In this document: positions 11,907-22,678 of the stretch, one piece after another
Layout: each line of letters opens with the position of its first letter
Position numbering within the stretch: position 1 is the first letter of the stretch
DNA from: Mixophyes australis
Taxonomy: Eukaryota; Chordata; Amphibia; Anura; Limnodynastidae
Assembly: GCA_036250195.1 (NCBI GenBank)
Contig: JAVHZZ010000004.1
Location: 322,550,628-322,614,627, forward strand
Direction of reading: 5' to 3'
Length of the DNA: 64,000 bases
Made by a program: the position numbers and the translations under genes
The notes under the pieces: generated by a model
Told to the model about the DNA's origin: nothing
The model's database searches: none
What the model saw: the letters and a program-made list of their open reading frames with translations, nothing else

Positions 11907-12079
11907 CCCCGTTCATTCGGGAGAATACAAGTGAGGACATCTTTTCATCTTTATGTGTACAATCCTAAGCGCTTTTATGTATCTATAATTTCTTCATCTA
12001 TGTATGTTTTTTTGGATTAAGTGGAATCCCATTTATAAGTACTGACCAGCTTGGAGGTAGCGCTATATTTGTGCCATAT

Positions 12080-12865
12080 TTTCTTATAATATTCATCTAC
12101 AGACACTGATCTCTGCCCTACATTGGTTGCCTGTACTTTACAGAAGTCAATATAAGCCACACAAAGCCATTAACAAAACTGGACATAAAAGTGATCGTAG
12201 ATCTCTTCATTTGGCTCAAAATACCTCTCTACTTGCTCTCTCAGCTCTGACCAAGATCTGACTCTCTCATCCACACTCAATTATTGCTCACATTCCCGGC
12301 TACAGGACTTTTTAGGACCACACCCACCAGTTTGCTTCCTGGTATAACAAGACTTTCTCAAGCCTCCAAACCTGAAATCCAAACTGTTTAGGCAGGCTTG
12401 CCCTCACTAAAATAATGTACCTAATTACCACCCCTCTACACAGTTCACGAAACCATATATTTATTATACATTCAGTACTTGAGCAAACCCTCAAATCTAC
12501 ATTGCTGTGTGACTGGATCAAATAGCTCCACTATGCATTTTTTCCCATTGAAATCTGGCTGGACAAACATGCACTGTACACCTATTTCTCTTTATACAAG
12601 GCCATAAACAAAACTACACCTACATACAACTCGTCACTTATCTCAAAATATTTGCGAACTCGACACCTCCATTCTGCACAAGATATGCACCTCTCATCCA
12701 CTCTAATTACATGCTCCCATTCCCGGTTACATTACTTTTTTGGGGCTGTATCCCCTTTGTGGAATTCCCTCCCTCACACAATAAGACTTTCCTCTGGTCT
12801 TCAAACCTTCAAGCTTTCTCTGAAAAGCCAGCTTATAATATTCCTCAACCAACATATTAACCTCT
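12080..12865 (+). pseudogene. CR1/L2-type LINE ORF2 C-terminus, decayed
   Basis: The clearest part is the frame at 12652-12879, with 'LHYFFGAVSPLWNSLP' then 'TIRLSSGLQTFKLSLKSQL'. This matches the C-terminal signature of CR1/L2-type LINE reverse transcriptases (F...P.LWN.LP..IR...SL..FK..LK..L). A related copy is visible upstream near 12240-12420, where the same block appears more decayed, suggesting a partial tandem duplication. The LINE is interrupted at 12866 by the element ending at 14450 and resumes at 14451. Confidence 0.7.
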
Positions 12866-13130
12866 GTCACGGGCACTAGGAGTTGCTTACCCGAGTTTCA
12901 CCAGATGGAACTCTGCTAGAGAGGCGGGGTTATGGCACGCACCTCAAAGCAGGCAGGTGAATGATTGGAGCGACACAACAGCAGGAGAGTAGAGATAGTC
13001 TGAGGAAGTCAGCGACTTGCAGCTATGGTTAGAGGAAAGTCAGCTACTTGGAGCAGTAAACTGGAGGCTGAAGATAATGTAGACACGAGGAGTGGACGTG
13101 GATAGGTGATGGTAGGTAGAGGAGGAGTCA

Positions 13131-13440
13131 GTGGTCTGCGTACAGCAAGTTGTACCACTGCAGTGATGGAAAGAATAGTACTGGTGCAGGTAGGAAGCAG
13201 GGTAGTCGGTGGTCTGCGTTCAGCAAGTTGTACCACTGCTATGGTGAGGAGTCTGGTCCAGGTGTAGGTAGGTAATAGGAGAGTCAGTGGTCTGTGTATA
13301 GCAAGTTGTACCACCGCTGTGATAGGAGGACTTGTCCAGGTGAGGGTAGGTAGCAGGGAAGTCAGTGGTCTGCGTGCAGCAAGTTGTACCACTGCTGTGA
13401 GAAGGAATGAGGACTTGTCCAGGTGCAGGAGAGTGAAGTT
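13131..13440. repeat. Tandem array, about 77-bp unit, four copies
   Basis: GTGGTCTGCGT...CAGCAAGTTGTACCAC recurs near 13131, 13210, 13288 and 13365. Copies are clearly diverged. The long minus-strand frames across this block are repeat shadows. Confidence 0.85.
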
Positions 13441-13845
13441 GAAAGGCAAACTGTGGCTGTATGGAAACAGCGCGAATAGAGCAATGTCTTGTGAGGCAGA
13501 GATGGAAGGCACAATGAATAGTCTGTATGGAGTAGATGCCTTGCAGGGAGGAGAAGCTGGTCACAGCAGATATGCACAATAACGCTAAGTAGTAGCGTGA
13601 GGAGATATCATAGCTTGAGTGAAAGCTTGTCCTAAATGAAGCAATGCAGTCACACAGTCTATATGGGTACTTGTACCCTGTGCAGCAAACAACAATGGAT
13701 ACAACTGGTATGCTAGCAATAGGCAATAGTCAATAGTCAGTAGAGAATACCCAGTTGTGTAGATCCGGAATCAGCTAAGAAGTGAAGCGTTGTAGCGGTA
13801 TGGGAACCGCCGCTGAGTTGAGCAGGGAGCAGCGTGGAAGCTGAA

Positions 13846-14208
13846 GCACGAGTAGAGTTGGAAGTAGTTTGGAAACTGTACACACGAGTAGAGCTGGAAG
13901 CAGTTTGGAAACTGCACACAGGAGTAGAGCTGGAAGCAGTTTGGAAACTGCACACAGGAGTAGAGCTGGAAGCAGTTTGGAAACTGCACACAGGAGTAGA
14001 GCTGGAAGCAGTTTGGAAACTGCACACAGGAGTAGAGCTGGAAGCAGTTTGGAAACTGCACACAGGAGTAGAGCTGGAAGCAGTTTGGAAACTGCACACA
14101 GGAGTAGAGCTAGAGGCAGTTTGGAAACTGCACACAGGAGTAGAGCTGGAAGCAGTTTGGAAACTGCACACAGGAGTAGAGCTGGAAGCAGTTTGGAAAC
14201 TGCACACA
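13846..14208. repeat. 36-bp tandem array, about ten copies
   Basis: The unit is GGAGTAGAGCTGGAAGCAGT followed by TTGGAAACTGCACACA, 36 bp. Copies are nearly identical except the first two. Because 36 is divisible by three, several frames on both strands stay open and look like 12-residue repeat proteins; no start context or flanking coding supports translation. Confidence 0.95.
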
Positions 14209-14450
14209 CCTATAGAAGTTCCCTGGGAGTGAGACTTCAAGATCAGGCCCCTACCTAAGGCTGCAGGTGCCTTAAGTAGGGAGGGGTGATTGATCCATCA
14301 ATCACATTAGTGGTCAGGTGTAGTTGTTAAAGGGACCTGCGTATGCCCAATGAGACAGGATGGCGGACGGCCGCGGTTCCACACAGGTGTGAGCGGGAAA
14401 GATGGAGAACCACGTACCAGAGTGGAGGTACTCACACTCCGGTGAGTGAC

Positions 14451-14775
14451 AACCTCCTTAAGATAATCTATTAACATCCTTTAAACTGTTCACACAAGAC
14501 TACAATCCTCTGATCCCCAAACAACATTGCTGTATGACTGGATCATGTGCCCAGTGGACACTCTTTAACTCTGCTGGACCAATATACAATATATGGAACT
14601 TAACCTCATGTATCAGACTCCATTGTCCTGTAGATTGTAAGCTTGTGAGCAGGGCCCTCTTAGCCTCTCTGTCTGTATTATCCAGTATTGTTTTATTAGT
14701 GTGTTTGTTCCCAATTGTAGAGTGCTATGGAATTTGCTGGTCCTATATAAGTAAATGATGATGATGATGATGATA
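14451..14775 (+). mobile_element. LINE 3' end, continuation after insertion
   Basis: Resumes the LINE cut at 12865. It runs to the typical 3' end: GATTGTAAGCTTGTGAGCAG, then GTAGAGTGCTATGGAATTTG, TATATAAGTAAATGATG and a GAT-triplet tail. The same 3' end recurs at 30480-30645. Confidence 0.75.
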
Positions 14776-14910
14776 CTACATGCTTGCAGGCAGGGTCCTC
14801 TTTCCTCTTTGTTTGCTAATACCCAGTCACAGTTTATTTCTGTGTTTATTTGCAAATGTAAAGCACAGCAGAGTATGCTGGTGCTATATATAAATGTCAA
14901 TAAATATTAT
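14776..14910 (+). mobile_element. Second LINE 3' end, diverged
   Basis: Directly after the GAT tail lies another copy of the 3' end (GCAGGCAGGGTCCTCTTT, GTAAAGCACAGCAGAGTATG, TATATATAAATGTCAATAAA). Two tails in tandem suggest insertion of one LINE copy at the tail of another. Confidence 0.6.
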
Positions 14911-14919
14911 TTGCTACAA

Positions 14920-16729
14920 TTTTCAGCTGTGTAATAATCGCGGCCGAAAAAAAAATACCAGTGTGACACTACCCTTAAGGGTAAGAGTACACTGAAGACC
15001 AACAACGTAATATAGATTTAGTAGTAAAATGGTTACAAATAAATTATTGGAGGAAAGAAAATAAAAACTATTCTTTTAAACAGTACAACACAATCACTGC
15101 CTCATTTTGAAAAACCCCATACTTGTGACTGAAACAAATATGAACATTGTGGTTGATAACTAAGGGATGAATTAAGCCCAGTGGAAATTAAAGCTGAGGT
15201 GTGTGTTCGTAACTTTATTCTCTCTAAAGGGGTTAAAGTGGGCAGGCAAAGTGATCCTTGGGTACCTCCATTGCTGTGTTATTGTGGGAGGTCACTTATG
15301 CCATGTTATAACTTTCCCTGGTTGATGATATTGTCTTTTAGTCTGCAGGACATGTTGCTTGCCCTCCCTGTTTTTAGAGGCTCTTTGCAGGTGCTTAGGG
15401 TGCCAACACCTGCTCAGGGGGCTCTCCCATTGAGGGGTGGTTTTGGTATGGGTTAAAGTACCCTTTGGCTTAGTTGTTATGTGCTCTGTTTACTGCCGGT
15501 ATGGACTCTCTCGCTGGTGCTTTGGGTGTCAACACCAGCCGGTTTGAGGTGTGTGTTTTTGCCAGAAAACTTTGAGCAGCTGGTGACCTAGGCGCCCACA
15601 CATTAGCTTGACTTATGTAATGGATGAACCCACCTCTCGTCAAAGAGTTGGCTTTGGATTCGGTACAGACACCGCCTTTGGGTGTGGGCTTGTTGGTTGT
15701 GTTCCATCAGTCATGAAGGAACGTGGGTGCTCCGATTGATTGGGATGATAAAGACCCAACTTTAAAAATAATGGTAAACCTGGGTGAAATGTTTCCCCAG
15801 GTATTGATATCAAGAGAGTAATTGACCCTCACTGTGATATTAGGAGCATTGTTTATAGTTTGCTCTTCCAACATACAATGTTTGTATTTTAATCATCTTT
15901 ATTTTCCAAGCTTTGTTTATGTATTTAATTATTAGTAGATTGGTAAATGGGGATGTAAAAATTAGGTCTTATTATTATGTGAGAACATCCACCGATAAGC
16001 ATTTTATGAAAGCTTCAATCAGCTTGAAAAGATTCATGCTGTTTTGGAATTCATTGTCTAATATATGCAATGCAGTAACTGAAGCAACCCACCATGGTTT
16101 TCTTCTCAGGTACTTTTGTGAACACAGTGGATCTAGACAACAGAACACATGCAAATTAGAATCATACACTGTGATGTTAGCAGACTATTCTATAGGGAAG
16201 CTCAGTTGCTAGTGGTGGAGAAGAAAAAGAAATATTTTACAATTTGCAGATGTAAATATGTACATGGTTTATTAGCTACACTGTGGTTAAAATGCAGATT
16301 GTGGAAAAGAAAAAGATAAAGTGTTGGCAAATTAAATCAAAGCATTTAATTAAAGTCATGTTGTTTGCTTTATCTGATAAAAAAAAACAAATCTTTTTTA
16401 ACATTTTTATACTGATACACAAATTATTGTTTTAATAATTACATTTTATTTTATTATTGTCTGCAATTAGCATTCGTCAAAATGAAAAGACAACAACAAA
16501 CACACCTGGAGGTTACACTTTACTTTTTTCATTCTGCACATTTTGAGACCCTGTTAACCCATTATTTCCAATTTAATGTTTCTAAATATAATGGAATTTC
16601 AGACAGCTTCAGGCTACCCAACTTTTTATTAACTGACACACTACAATTCATATATAGAAAATGTTCAGTAACTGCTGCAAAAAAACCACATTATTGAAAG
16701 TGAAGCCAAACGTATTATTGGTTGCTGTG
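14920..16729. other. Unassigned stretch with a GC-richer block
   Basis: 15180-15800 is more GC-balanced and contains two related phrases: GCAGGTGCTTAGGGTGCCAA-CACCTG near 15388 and CGCTGGTGCTTTGGGTGTCA-ACACCAG near 15512. Each is itself partly palindromic (GGTG...CACC). The rest is AT-rich, with a 99-codon frame (15913-16212) that shows no recognised domain. Confidence 0.4.
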
Positions 16730-16804
16730 GGTTACGTCAGGACCATCTAAACAATTTTATGGGCCCCCAGGCAAAGCAGAGCACCGGGGCCCATACATAT
16801 ATAT

Positions 16805-17288
16805 TGTAACAAAAGAAGGCATTTACCTGGCAATATACAGAGAAAGCAGGGAAGTAGAGTAAAACATTTGTGCAGTAATTCACTTAGAGTGAAGACTTAT
16901 GTGTGAAAAGCAATAGTTTAAATTTAGTTAAACTTACATGATCTGAAATCCTTCCTCTCAGCAAACAGACAGGGCGTGTCTGGTTGTGCAAACAGAGGCA
17001 GTGATGGGTGTTTTCTTTTAAAGAGAAGGTGGGTGTGTCACCTGTCCATCAAGCTAAGGCTGGGGGAGGAGCATCATGTATAAAAGCTTGTTTGTTTTAT
17101 TTGTTCAGAGAGACCAATGCTGAATGAGCTGGCTGGTACTGAGAGAGAGCTGAACTATTTATAGCTAGTTTTTAGGGTCACCATGATTGCTGTACAAGTA
17201 TACGGTGTCAAACATTTACCATCCTGACAATAAAGCACCATAAAAAGGAAGTTGTTGTTCGCGTGGGCTTCTACAGTAGCGGGCTCTT
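16805..17288 (+). repeat. 5' LTR of Gmr1-like element
   Basis: Starts TGTAACAAAAGAAGG and ends AGTAGCGGGCTCTT, 484 bp, the same length as the 3' LTR. A TATA-like TATAAAAGC lies near 17080 and a polyadenylation signal AATAAA near 17231. By eye about 18 substitutions separate the two LTRs (roughly 96% identity). The sequence just inside (CAAGTGGTGTCAGGAGTGGG, from 17293) is the expected place for a tRNA primer site; I cannot name the tRNA. Confidence 0.93.
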
Positions 17289-17360
17289 GCCACAAGTGGT
17301 GTCAGGAGTGGGATGCTCCGGGAAGCAAGTTTCCGCTACCCAACCCGCGCAGACGTCAAC

Positions 17361-18659
17361 ATGGAGGAAGTACTGAAAACCCTCGTGAATGTGGCCGCTG
17401 CGCAGTAACAGCAGCAAGCTCAGATGCTACGAGTTGTCGAGGCACAGGTGGAAAACACAAGGCTCTTAAGGGAAGAGTTAAGCCAGATGAGCCATGACAG
17501 AAATGAACCACCTGGTCCTGTTCTCCTGAAAATGTCGCCAGGTGATGACATAGAAGCATATCTGGTGTCCTTTGAGAGACAAAGGGCAAAATGGCCTCCT
17601 AAAGATTGGGCTGAGAGACGGGCGCCATATCTGACTGGTGAAGCTCAGCGAGCTTATATGGATCTTGATGAGGAACGGGCCTCTGATTATTGGTGCCTAA
17701 AGTCTGAGATATTGGCTCGTGTTGGAGTTTCCAGGCCAGGCCGAGCCCAGCGCTATCACCAATGGTGCTATAATAAAGGAAAAATGGTCAGAGCGCAAGT
17801 AACTGAGCTTTCTAAAATTTTAAAGAAATGGCTGCAGCCTGAGGAGAATTCGCCTTCTCGGATTATTGAAGTTCTGGCGATAGATCAATGCATCCGGGGG
17901 CTGAACCGCGATTTGCAAAGGTGGGCGCTGCAATCAGACCCACAAACTTATGAAGAGCTTGCCACCATGGTAGAAAGGTTTTGTGCGCTACAGCAAATGA
18001 CTAAAGAACCTGCATTTGTGCCAAAGCCGCTGCCACGCCAAAAGCCAGGTTTGACAATCCTTGCCACAGGGCCCAATGGTAAAACTGCTACAGACAGAGG
18101 GCCAGGTGCAAAGCTGTCTAATCTGAAGTGTTTTGAATGTGGTGAGCCAGGCCACTTTAAGGCAGAGTGTCCTAAACTACAGGAACCCATGGACTGTTCC
18201 GTGGCACATATTGGGCCTGCGTTTCCAAGCTGTTTTACCATGAGTCCCACATCAGGAAGTCCTTTTTTGTTCCGGGTGACTGTGCTAATCAACCAAAACA
18301 TTGTTCTGGCCTTGGTGGACTCGGGGAGTGAACTCTCATTGGTTTCCAGCTCTGCCTTACCCGAAACCATAACTTCTCGGTTGCCCAAAGTGAAGGTTCC
18401 TTGCGTACATGGCATGACAGAGGAGTATGAAAGAACAAAACTACCAGTCACACCCAAAGACAAAACTGTTATGGTGGTAGCTGCCATAGCACCTAAACTC
18501 CCATATCCACTCATTTTGGAGTGAGACTTCCCACTGTTTAATGATGTCCTCGGTGAGTGGATCCGGCCGGACATGCCGGCAACTGATGCAACGGTCGGAA
18601 GCCTGGTCTTAAAGGAACCGCCTAAGAATCCACAGCATCTAGACATCGATCTTTGGTAA
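17361..18659 (+). pseudogene. gag: gag and protease of Gmr1-like element
   Basis: The likely start is ATG 17361 (MEEVLKTLVNVAAAQ), shared with the second element (ATG 46730, MEELLRALVNV). An in-frame TAA at 17406 interrupts it; a long frame continues from 17424 to 18524. A coiled N-terminal part precedes a SCAN/gag-like capsid region (about residues 30-190 of the long frame), then a zinc knuckle CFECGEPGHFKAEC (CX2CX4HX4C) near 18130. A retropepsin follows, with active site ALVDSGSELSLVSS near 18310. TGA 18522 falls where the second element keeps the protease 'LGRD' motif, and TAA 18657 follows. Confidence 0.9.
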
Positions 18660-19282
18660 CCGCCAAACCGGAATGCCATCCTGGGAGTCATAGCAGGAGT
18701 TCCACAAAAGCATCCACCTGCGGGGAAACATGGACAGTCCAAACTAGCATTGGTCGGTGATGTCGCAGATGAGCCCACCCCGCCTGTCAGTGAGGATACG
18801 GACTGGTCCGCAATACCAATTTTGTTTCCTCTGCAGGACTTTGCTCGAGACCAACTTAATGATGCCACTTTGGAACATGCCTTTAAAAGTGTGACTGAGG
18901 TAAATGGGGTAGCGAAAGCCACCCAGCCTGCAGAAGGTATACCATATTTTATTGTTAAAAATAATTTCCTGTATAGAGTTGCTACTGTACAGGGGGATAA
19001 AGTAGAACAATTAATGGTTCCTCAGGTCCATGTAACCCTAGTGTTAAAAGCAGCACATACACATGTCTGTGGGGGACACCTAGGGGAGGATAAAACACGG
19101 GAACAAGTTCTGCTTAGGTTTTACTGGCCCGGTGTACACATGGCAGTGAAAACGTATTGCCGGTCCTGTCCGATTTGCAGAGAACCTGTCCCAAACCCAT
19201 GTACAGAGCACCTCTCATTCCAATACCAATAGTACAAGTTCCCTTTGAACGGATAGCTATGGACCTTGTGGGGCCACTGTAA
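18660..19282 (+). pseudogene. pol: Integrase N-terminal zinc-binding domain (Gmr1-like)
   Basis: The frame continues in phase with gag-protease. Near 19050-19185 it shows the H2C2 integrase zinc-binding pattern: HTHVCGGHLGEDKT, then FYWPGVHMAV and CRSCPIC. In gypsy elements this domain lies after RNase H; here it directly follows protease. A frameshift near 19200 moves the reading into the next block, and TAA at 19280 follows in that new frame. Confidence 0.88.
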
Positions 19283-20800
19283 AAATCCGCACGTGGGCAC
19301 CAATATATACTAGTGGTGCTTGACTATGCAACCAGGTATCCAGAGGCAATTCCCCTACGAAACATGAAGTCCAGCACCATAGCTAAGGAACTTGTATTGA
19401 TGTTTACACGATTGGGAATGCCCAAAGAAATTCTCACAGATCAGGGTACTCCTTTCATGTCTAAACTGATGAAGGACATGTGCCAGTTGCTAGGGGTTAC
19501 GGCGCTTCACACCTCTGTATATCATCCACAAACAGATGACTTGGTGGAACGCTTTAACCGCACATTAAAGCACATGCTCTGGAAAGCAGTGGCTCAAGAG
19601 AAAAAAGATCTTATTCCCTATTTGATGTTTGGCATCCGTGAGGTACCTCAAGCTTCAACAGGGTTTAGTCCCTTTGAGTTATTGTTTGGGAGACAGCCCA
19701 GGGGTATCTTGGATATGTTAAAAGAAGGGTGGGAGCAGCAAGGTCCCAGGGAGCCAAATCTGGTACAATTTGTGTCACAAATGTATGTAAGGCTAGGAAA
19801 GATAGGGCCCATTGTGCAGCAACATGTAAAAGAGGCTCAGGAACGACAGAGAAAAAGTTATGATAAAAGTGCTGTTGTTCGATCTTTCAAGCCTGGGGAC
19901 AAGGTCCTAGTCCTGGTTCCCACCCAGGAAAGCAAACTTTTTGCCCAATGGCAGGGTCCATATGAAGTTCTAGAGGCTGTTGGTCCTGTCAATTACAGAG
20001 TCCGCCAATTAGGTAGGAGAAGGGAGGAGCAAATATATTATGTCAACCTCCTTAAACCTTGGTATGATGAGGAAACCTCTCCTCAGGTAGTGAGTACTGC
20101 CATTGAAAAGTCTGAAGTGCCCATAGAGCCAGCTTTGTCCATTCAGCAGAGACAACAGACTGAAGAAATGGTTTGTCGGAACAGGGATGTCTTCTCTTTC
20201 ATTCCTGGGCGCACTACCTTAATCGAACACGACATTGTCACTGCGCCAGGAGTCATTGTAAAGCAGAAGCCGTATCATATTCCAGAAGCCAGATGGGAGG
20301 ACGTGAGAAAGGAGGTCGAGAAGATGCTCCAGTTAGATGTGATTGAAGAGCCCACTAGTGAATGGAATAGTCCCATTGTGCTTGTCCCAAAACCCAATGG
20401 GACAATTAGGTTCTGCAATGACTTTAGGCGCCTAAACAGTATGTCGCAGTTTGATGCCTATCCAATGCCACGTGTGGATGAACTAGTGGAAAATCTTGCT
20501 GGTAGCAATTATTTAACAACCCTTGATCTAACAAGGGGTTATTGGCAAGTTCCCCTGACTTCCACGGCCAAGCCAAAGACTGCATTTTCCACCCCTGATG
20601 GTCTCTTTCAATATAAAGTCCTACCCTTTGGGTTGCATGGGGCACCTGCCACCTTCCAAAGGGCCATGAATAAATTGCTACGACCTCACACAGCTTATGC
20701 AGCCGCTTACTTGGATAATATAGTGATTTATACCCCAGACTGGGGATCACATTTAGCCAAAGTTGAGGCGGTCTTAGCTTCATTAGGGTCACAGGGTTAA
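19283..20800 (+). pseudogene. pol: Integrase core fused to reverse transcriptase (Gmr1-like)
   Basis: The frame is open for about 500 codons. The integrase catalytic core comes first: LDYATRYPEAIPL, ILTDQGTPF (second Asp), and HPQTDDLVERFNRTLK with the catalytic Glu. A GKVLVLVP-type C-terminal module is seen as PGDKVLVLVPTQ, then WQGPYEV. RT follows: WNSPIVLVPKPNG, RFCNDFRRLN, LTTLDLTRGYWQVPL, KTAFSTPDGLFQ, VLPFGLHGAPATFQ. The usual YxDD box reads YLDN, so the second catalytic Asp is lost. The frame ends by frameshift near 20800. Confidence 0.93.
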
Positions 20801-21561
20801 CAGCTAACCCAGAGAAATGTGCCATAGCCATGAGAGAAGCGAAATATCTGGGGTACATTGTTGGTCGAGGGCATGTAAAACCCCAGCTAGATAAAGTGGA
20901 GGCAGTCAAAAATTGGGCAAGACCAGAAAAAAAGTCGCAGTTAAGAACCTTTTTAGGCTTAGTAGGTTACTACAGACGGTTTGTAAGCCACTTCGCCACT
21001 AGAGCTGCTCCACTTACGGACATGTTAAAAAAAAGTTGTCCAGATAAATTAACCTGGTCTGATTCTGCAGAAACCGCCTGGTCTGATCTTCGGTTAGCTC
21101 TTTGTTCCTCCCCAGTTCTACATGCACCGGATTTTACCCGGAGGTTCTTCCTCCAAACTGATGCTTCTGGTGTTGGTTTAGGTGCAGTCTTGTCACAGGA
21201 GAAGAATGGAGTAGAAAATCCTGTCCTGTACCTAAATTGTAAGTTGCTTCCAAGGGAACAAAAATATGCCACTGTGGAGTAAGAATGTCTCGCCATAAAA
21301 TGAGCTACAGAAGCTCTGCGCTATTATCTCCTAGGCAGAGAGTTCACCTTAATAACAGACCATGCACCATTGAGATGGATGCAGAGCACCCGGGAGGTAA
21401 ATGCCAAGGTAACCCGCTGGTTCTTGGCACTACAGCCTTTCAAGTTCTCAGTAGAACATAGACCTGGGATTCTACACAAGAATGCAGATGCATTGTCACG
21501 AAAATATGCGCTCCTCGCGAAGTCCGCGTCCCCCGACTTGGAGACGCTAGAGGGAGGGATA
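20801..21561 (+). pseudogene. pol: RT thumb/connection and RNase H (Gmr1-like)
   Basis: Continues RT in another frame: EAKYLGYIVGRG, LRTFLGLVGYYRRF, then RNase H with FFLQTDASGVGLGAVLSQ, TDHAPLRW and HRPGILHKNADALSR. Stops TAA 21280 and TGA 21301 interrupt RNase H. The coding region runs to the purine-rich AGAGGGAGGGAT that abuts the 3' LTR and serves as a polypurine tract. No integrase follows, confirming the inverted domain order. Confidence 0.9.
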
Positions 21562-22045
21562 TGTAACAAAAGGAGGCATTTACCTGGCAATATACAGAGA
21601 AAGCAGGGAAGTAGAGTAAAACATTTGTGCAGTAATGCACCTAGAGTGAAGACTTATGCATGAAAAGCAATAGTTTAAATTTGGTTAAACTTACATGATC
21701 TGAAATCCTTCCTCTCAGCAAACAGACAGGGCGTGTCTGGTTGTGCAAACAGAGGCAGTGATGGGTGTTTTCTTTTAAAGAGAAGGTGGGTGTGTCACCT
21801 GTCCATCAAGCTAAGGCTGGGGGAGTAGCATCATGTATAAAAGCTTGTTTGTTTCATTTGTTCAGAGAGACCAATGCTGGGTGAGCTGGCTGGTCCTGAG
21901 AGAGAGCTGGACTATGTATAGCTAGTGTTTAGGGTCTCCATGATTGCTGTACAAGTATACGGTGTCAAACATTTACCATCCTGACAATAAAGCGCCATAA
22001 AAAGGAAGTTGTTGTTCGCGTGTGCTTCTGCAGTAGCGGGCTCTT
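21562..22045 (+). repeat. 3' LTR of Gmr1-like element
   Basis: 484 bp, starts TGTAACAAAAGGAGG, ends GCAGTAGCGGGCTCTT, followed by ATATA. Same TATA-like and AATAAA positions as the 5' LTR. Confidence 0.93.
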
Positions 22046-22678
22046 ATATAAAAAATTTAAACCATAAAATCACTTTATTTACATATATATATAAGTGTAT
22101 ATATATATATATCTCAGTTTTTCCTTTTTTACACACATATTATAGTCACTTCCAACTGTGCGCCAAGGGGACACCTATTTTTTATATTTACTATCCACAA
22201 GAGGTGCCCCTTGATTTCTTTTTCCCCCCCGGGCAGCCTTCTCTTTACACCCATTTAATGGAATGTGGACCCCCCATTGTCCATATCAACTATATATATA
22301 TATATATATATATATCTTTTTTTTTTTACATACACATAATATATATATATATATGTATAACTTACCCTAAGTCCGATTCCCTTCTCTTCTTTTTCCCTCG
22401 CTGAGTCTCTCTGTTCTGCGAGCACAGAATGGAAGAGGGGACCACGGAGAGGGCCGGATCATCACCTGACTACCTGATCTGAAAAGGTAAGTTTAATTTT
22501 AATTTTTTTACAGCAGACCTGCCGATCCCCCTTTCCCCCTGGGCCCCCGGGCACCTGCCCATTGTGCCCAGTCGGAAAGACGGCCCTTGTTTACGTCACC
22601 TATTTAGTTAAGGTCAATACAAAAAATGTCTAACAAGCTTTCAATACCATACAGAGGACAAAGGTTAATGACTGTTTC

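Larger units (their letters stand above)
12866..14450. mobile_element. 1.6-kb DNA-transposon-like insertion in a LINE
   Basis: The left end is GTCACGGGCACTAGGAGT and the right end complements to GTCACTCACCGGAGTGTG, giving short imperfect inverted termini. The LINE reads AACCTCT before and AACCTCC after, a 6/7 match consistent with a short target duplication. LINE 3' sequence resumes directly afterwards. The element has no transposase-like frame and is filled by two tandem arrays. Superfamily not certain; the duplication length would suit hAT, but the termini are weak. Confidence 0.6.
16805..22045 (+). mobile_element. Complete Gmr1-like Ty3/gypsy LTR retrotransposon
   Basis: The 5.24-kb element has two 484-bp LTRs flanked by a 4-bp ATAT duplication. 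Coding order is gag, protease, integrase, reverse transcriptase, RNase H. Ordinary Ty3/gypsy elements place integrase last; integrase ahead of RT with gypsy-like sequence is the Gmr1 arrangement described from deuterostomes. Domain identities are read directly from motifs; the clade name is inferred from the order. The copy is non-functional, with stops at 17406, 18522, 18657, 19280, 21280 and 21301, frameshifts near 19200 and 20800, and an altered RT active site. Confidence 0.92.
16738..22588. mobile_element. hAT-like non-autonomous element split by an LTR retrotransposon
   Basis: The left end is CAGGACCATCTAAACAATTT with GGGCCCCCAGGC inside. The right end is GGGCACCTGCCC...GTCGGAAAGACGGCCCTT, the complementary kind of terminus. 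Flanks are GGTTACGT (16730-16737) and GTTTACGT (22589-22596), 7 of 8 identical, fitting an 8-bp hAT duplication. After removing the retrotransposon at 16805-22045 about 610 bp of element remains (67 bp left, 543 bp right), with no transposase frame. Confidence 0.7.

Noticed and set aside
13737..14258. Apparent 12-residue repeat proteins on both strands
   Set aside because: The 36-bp unit keeps many frames open; there is no start context, flanking coding or homologous domain.
17948..18922. Minus-strand 324-codon frame opposite gag-protease
   Set aside because: It is the antisense shadow of a strongly supported gag-protease reading.
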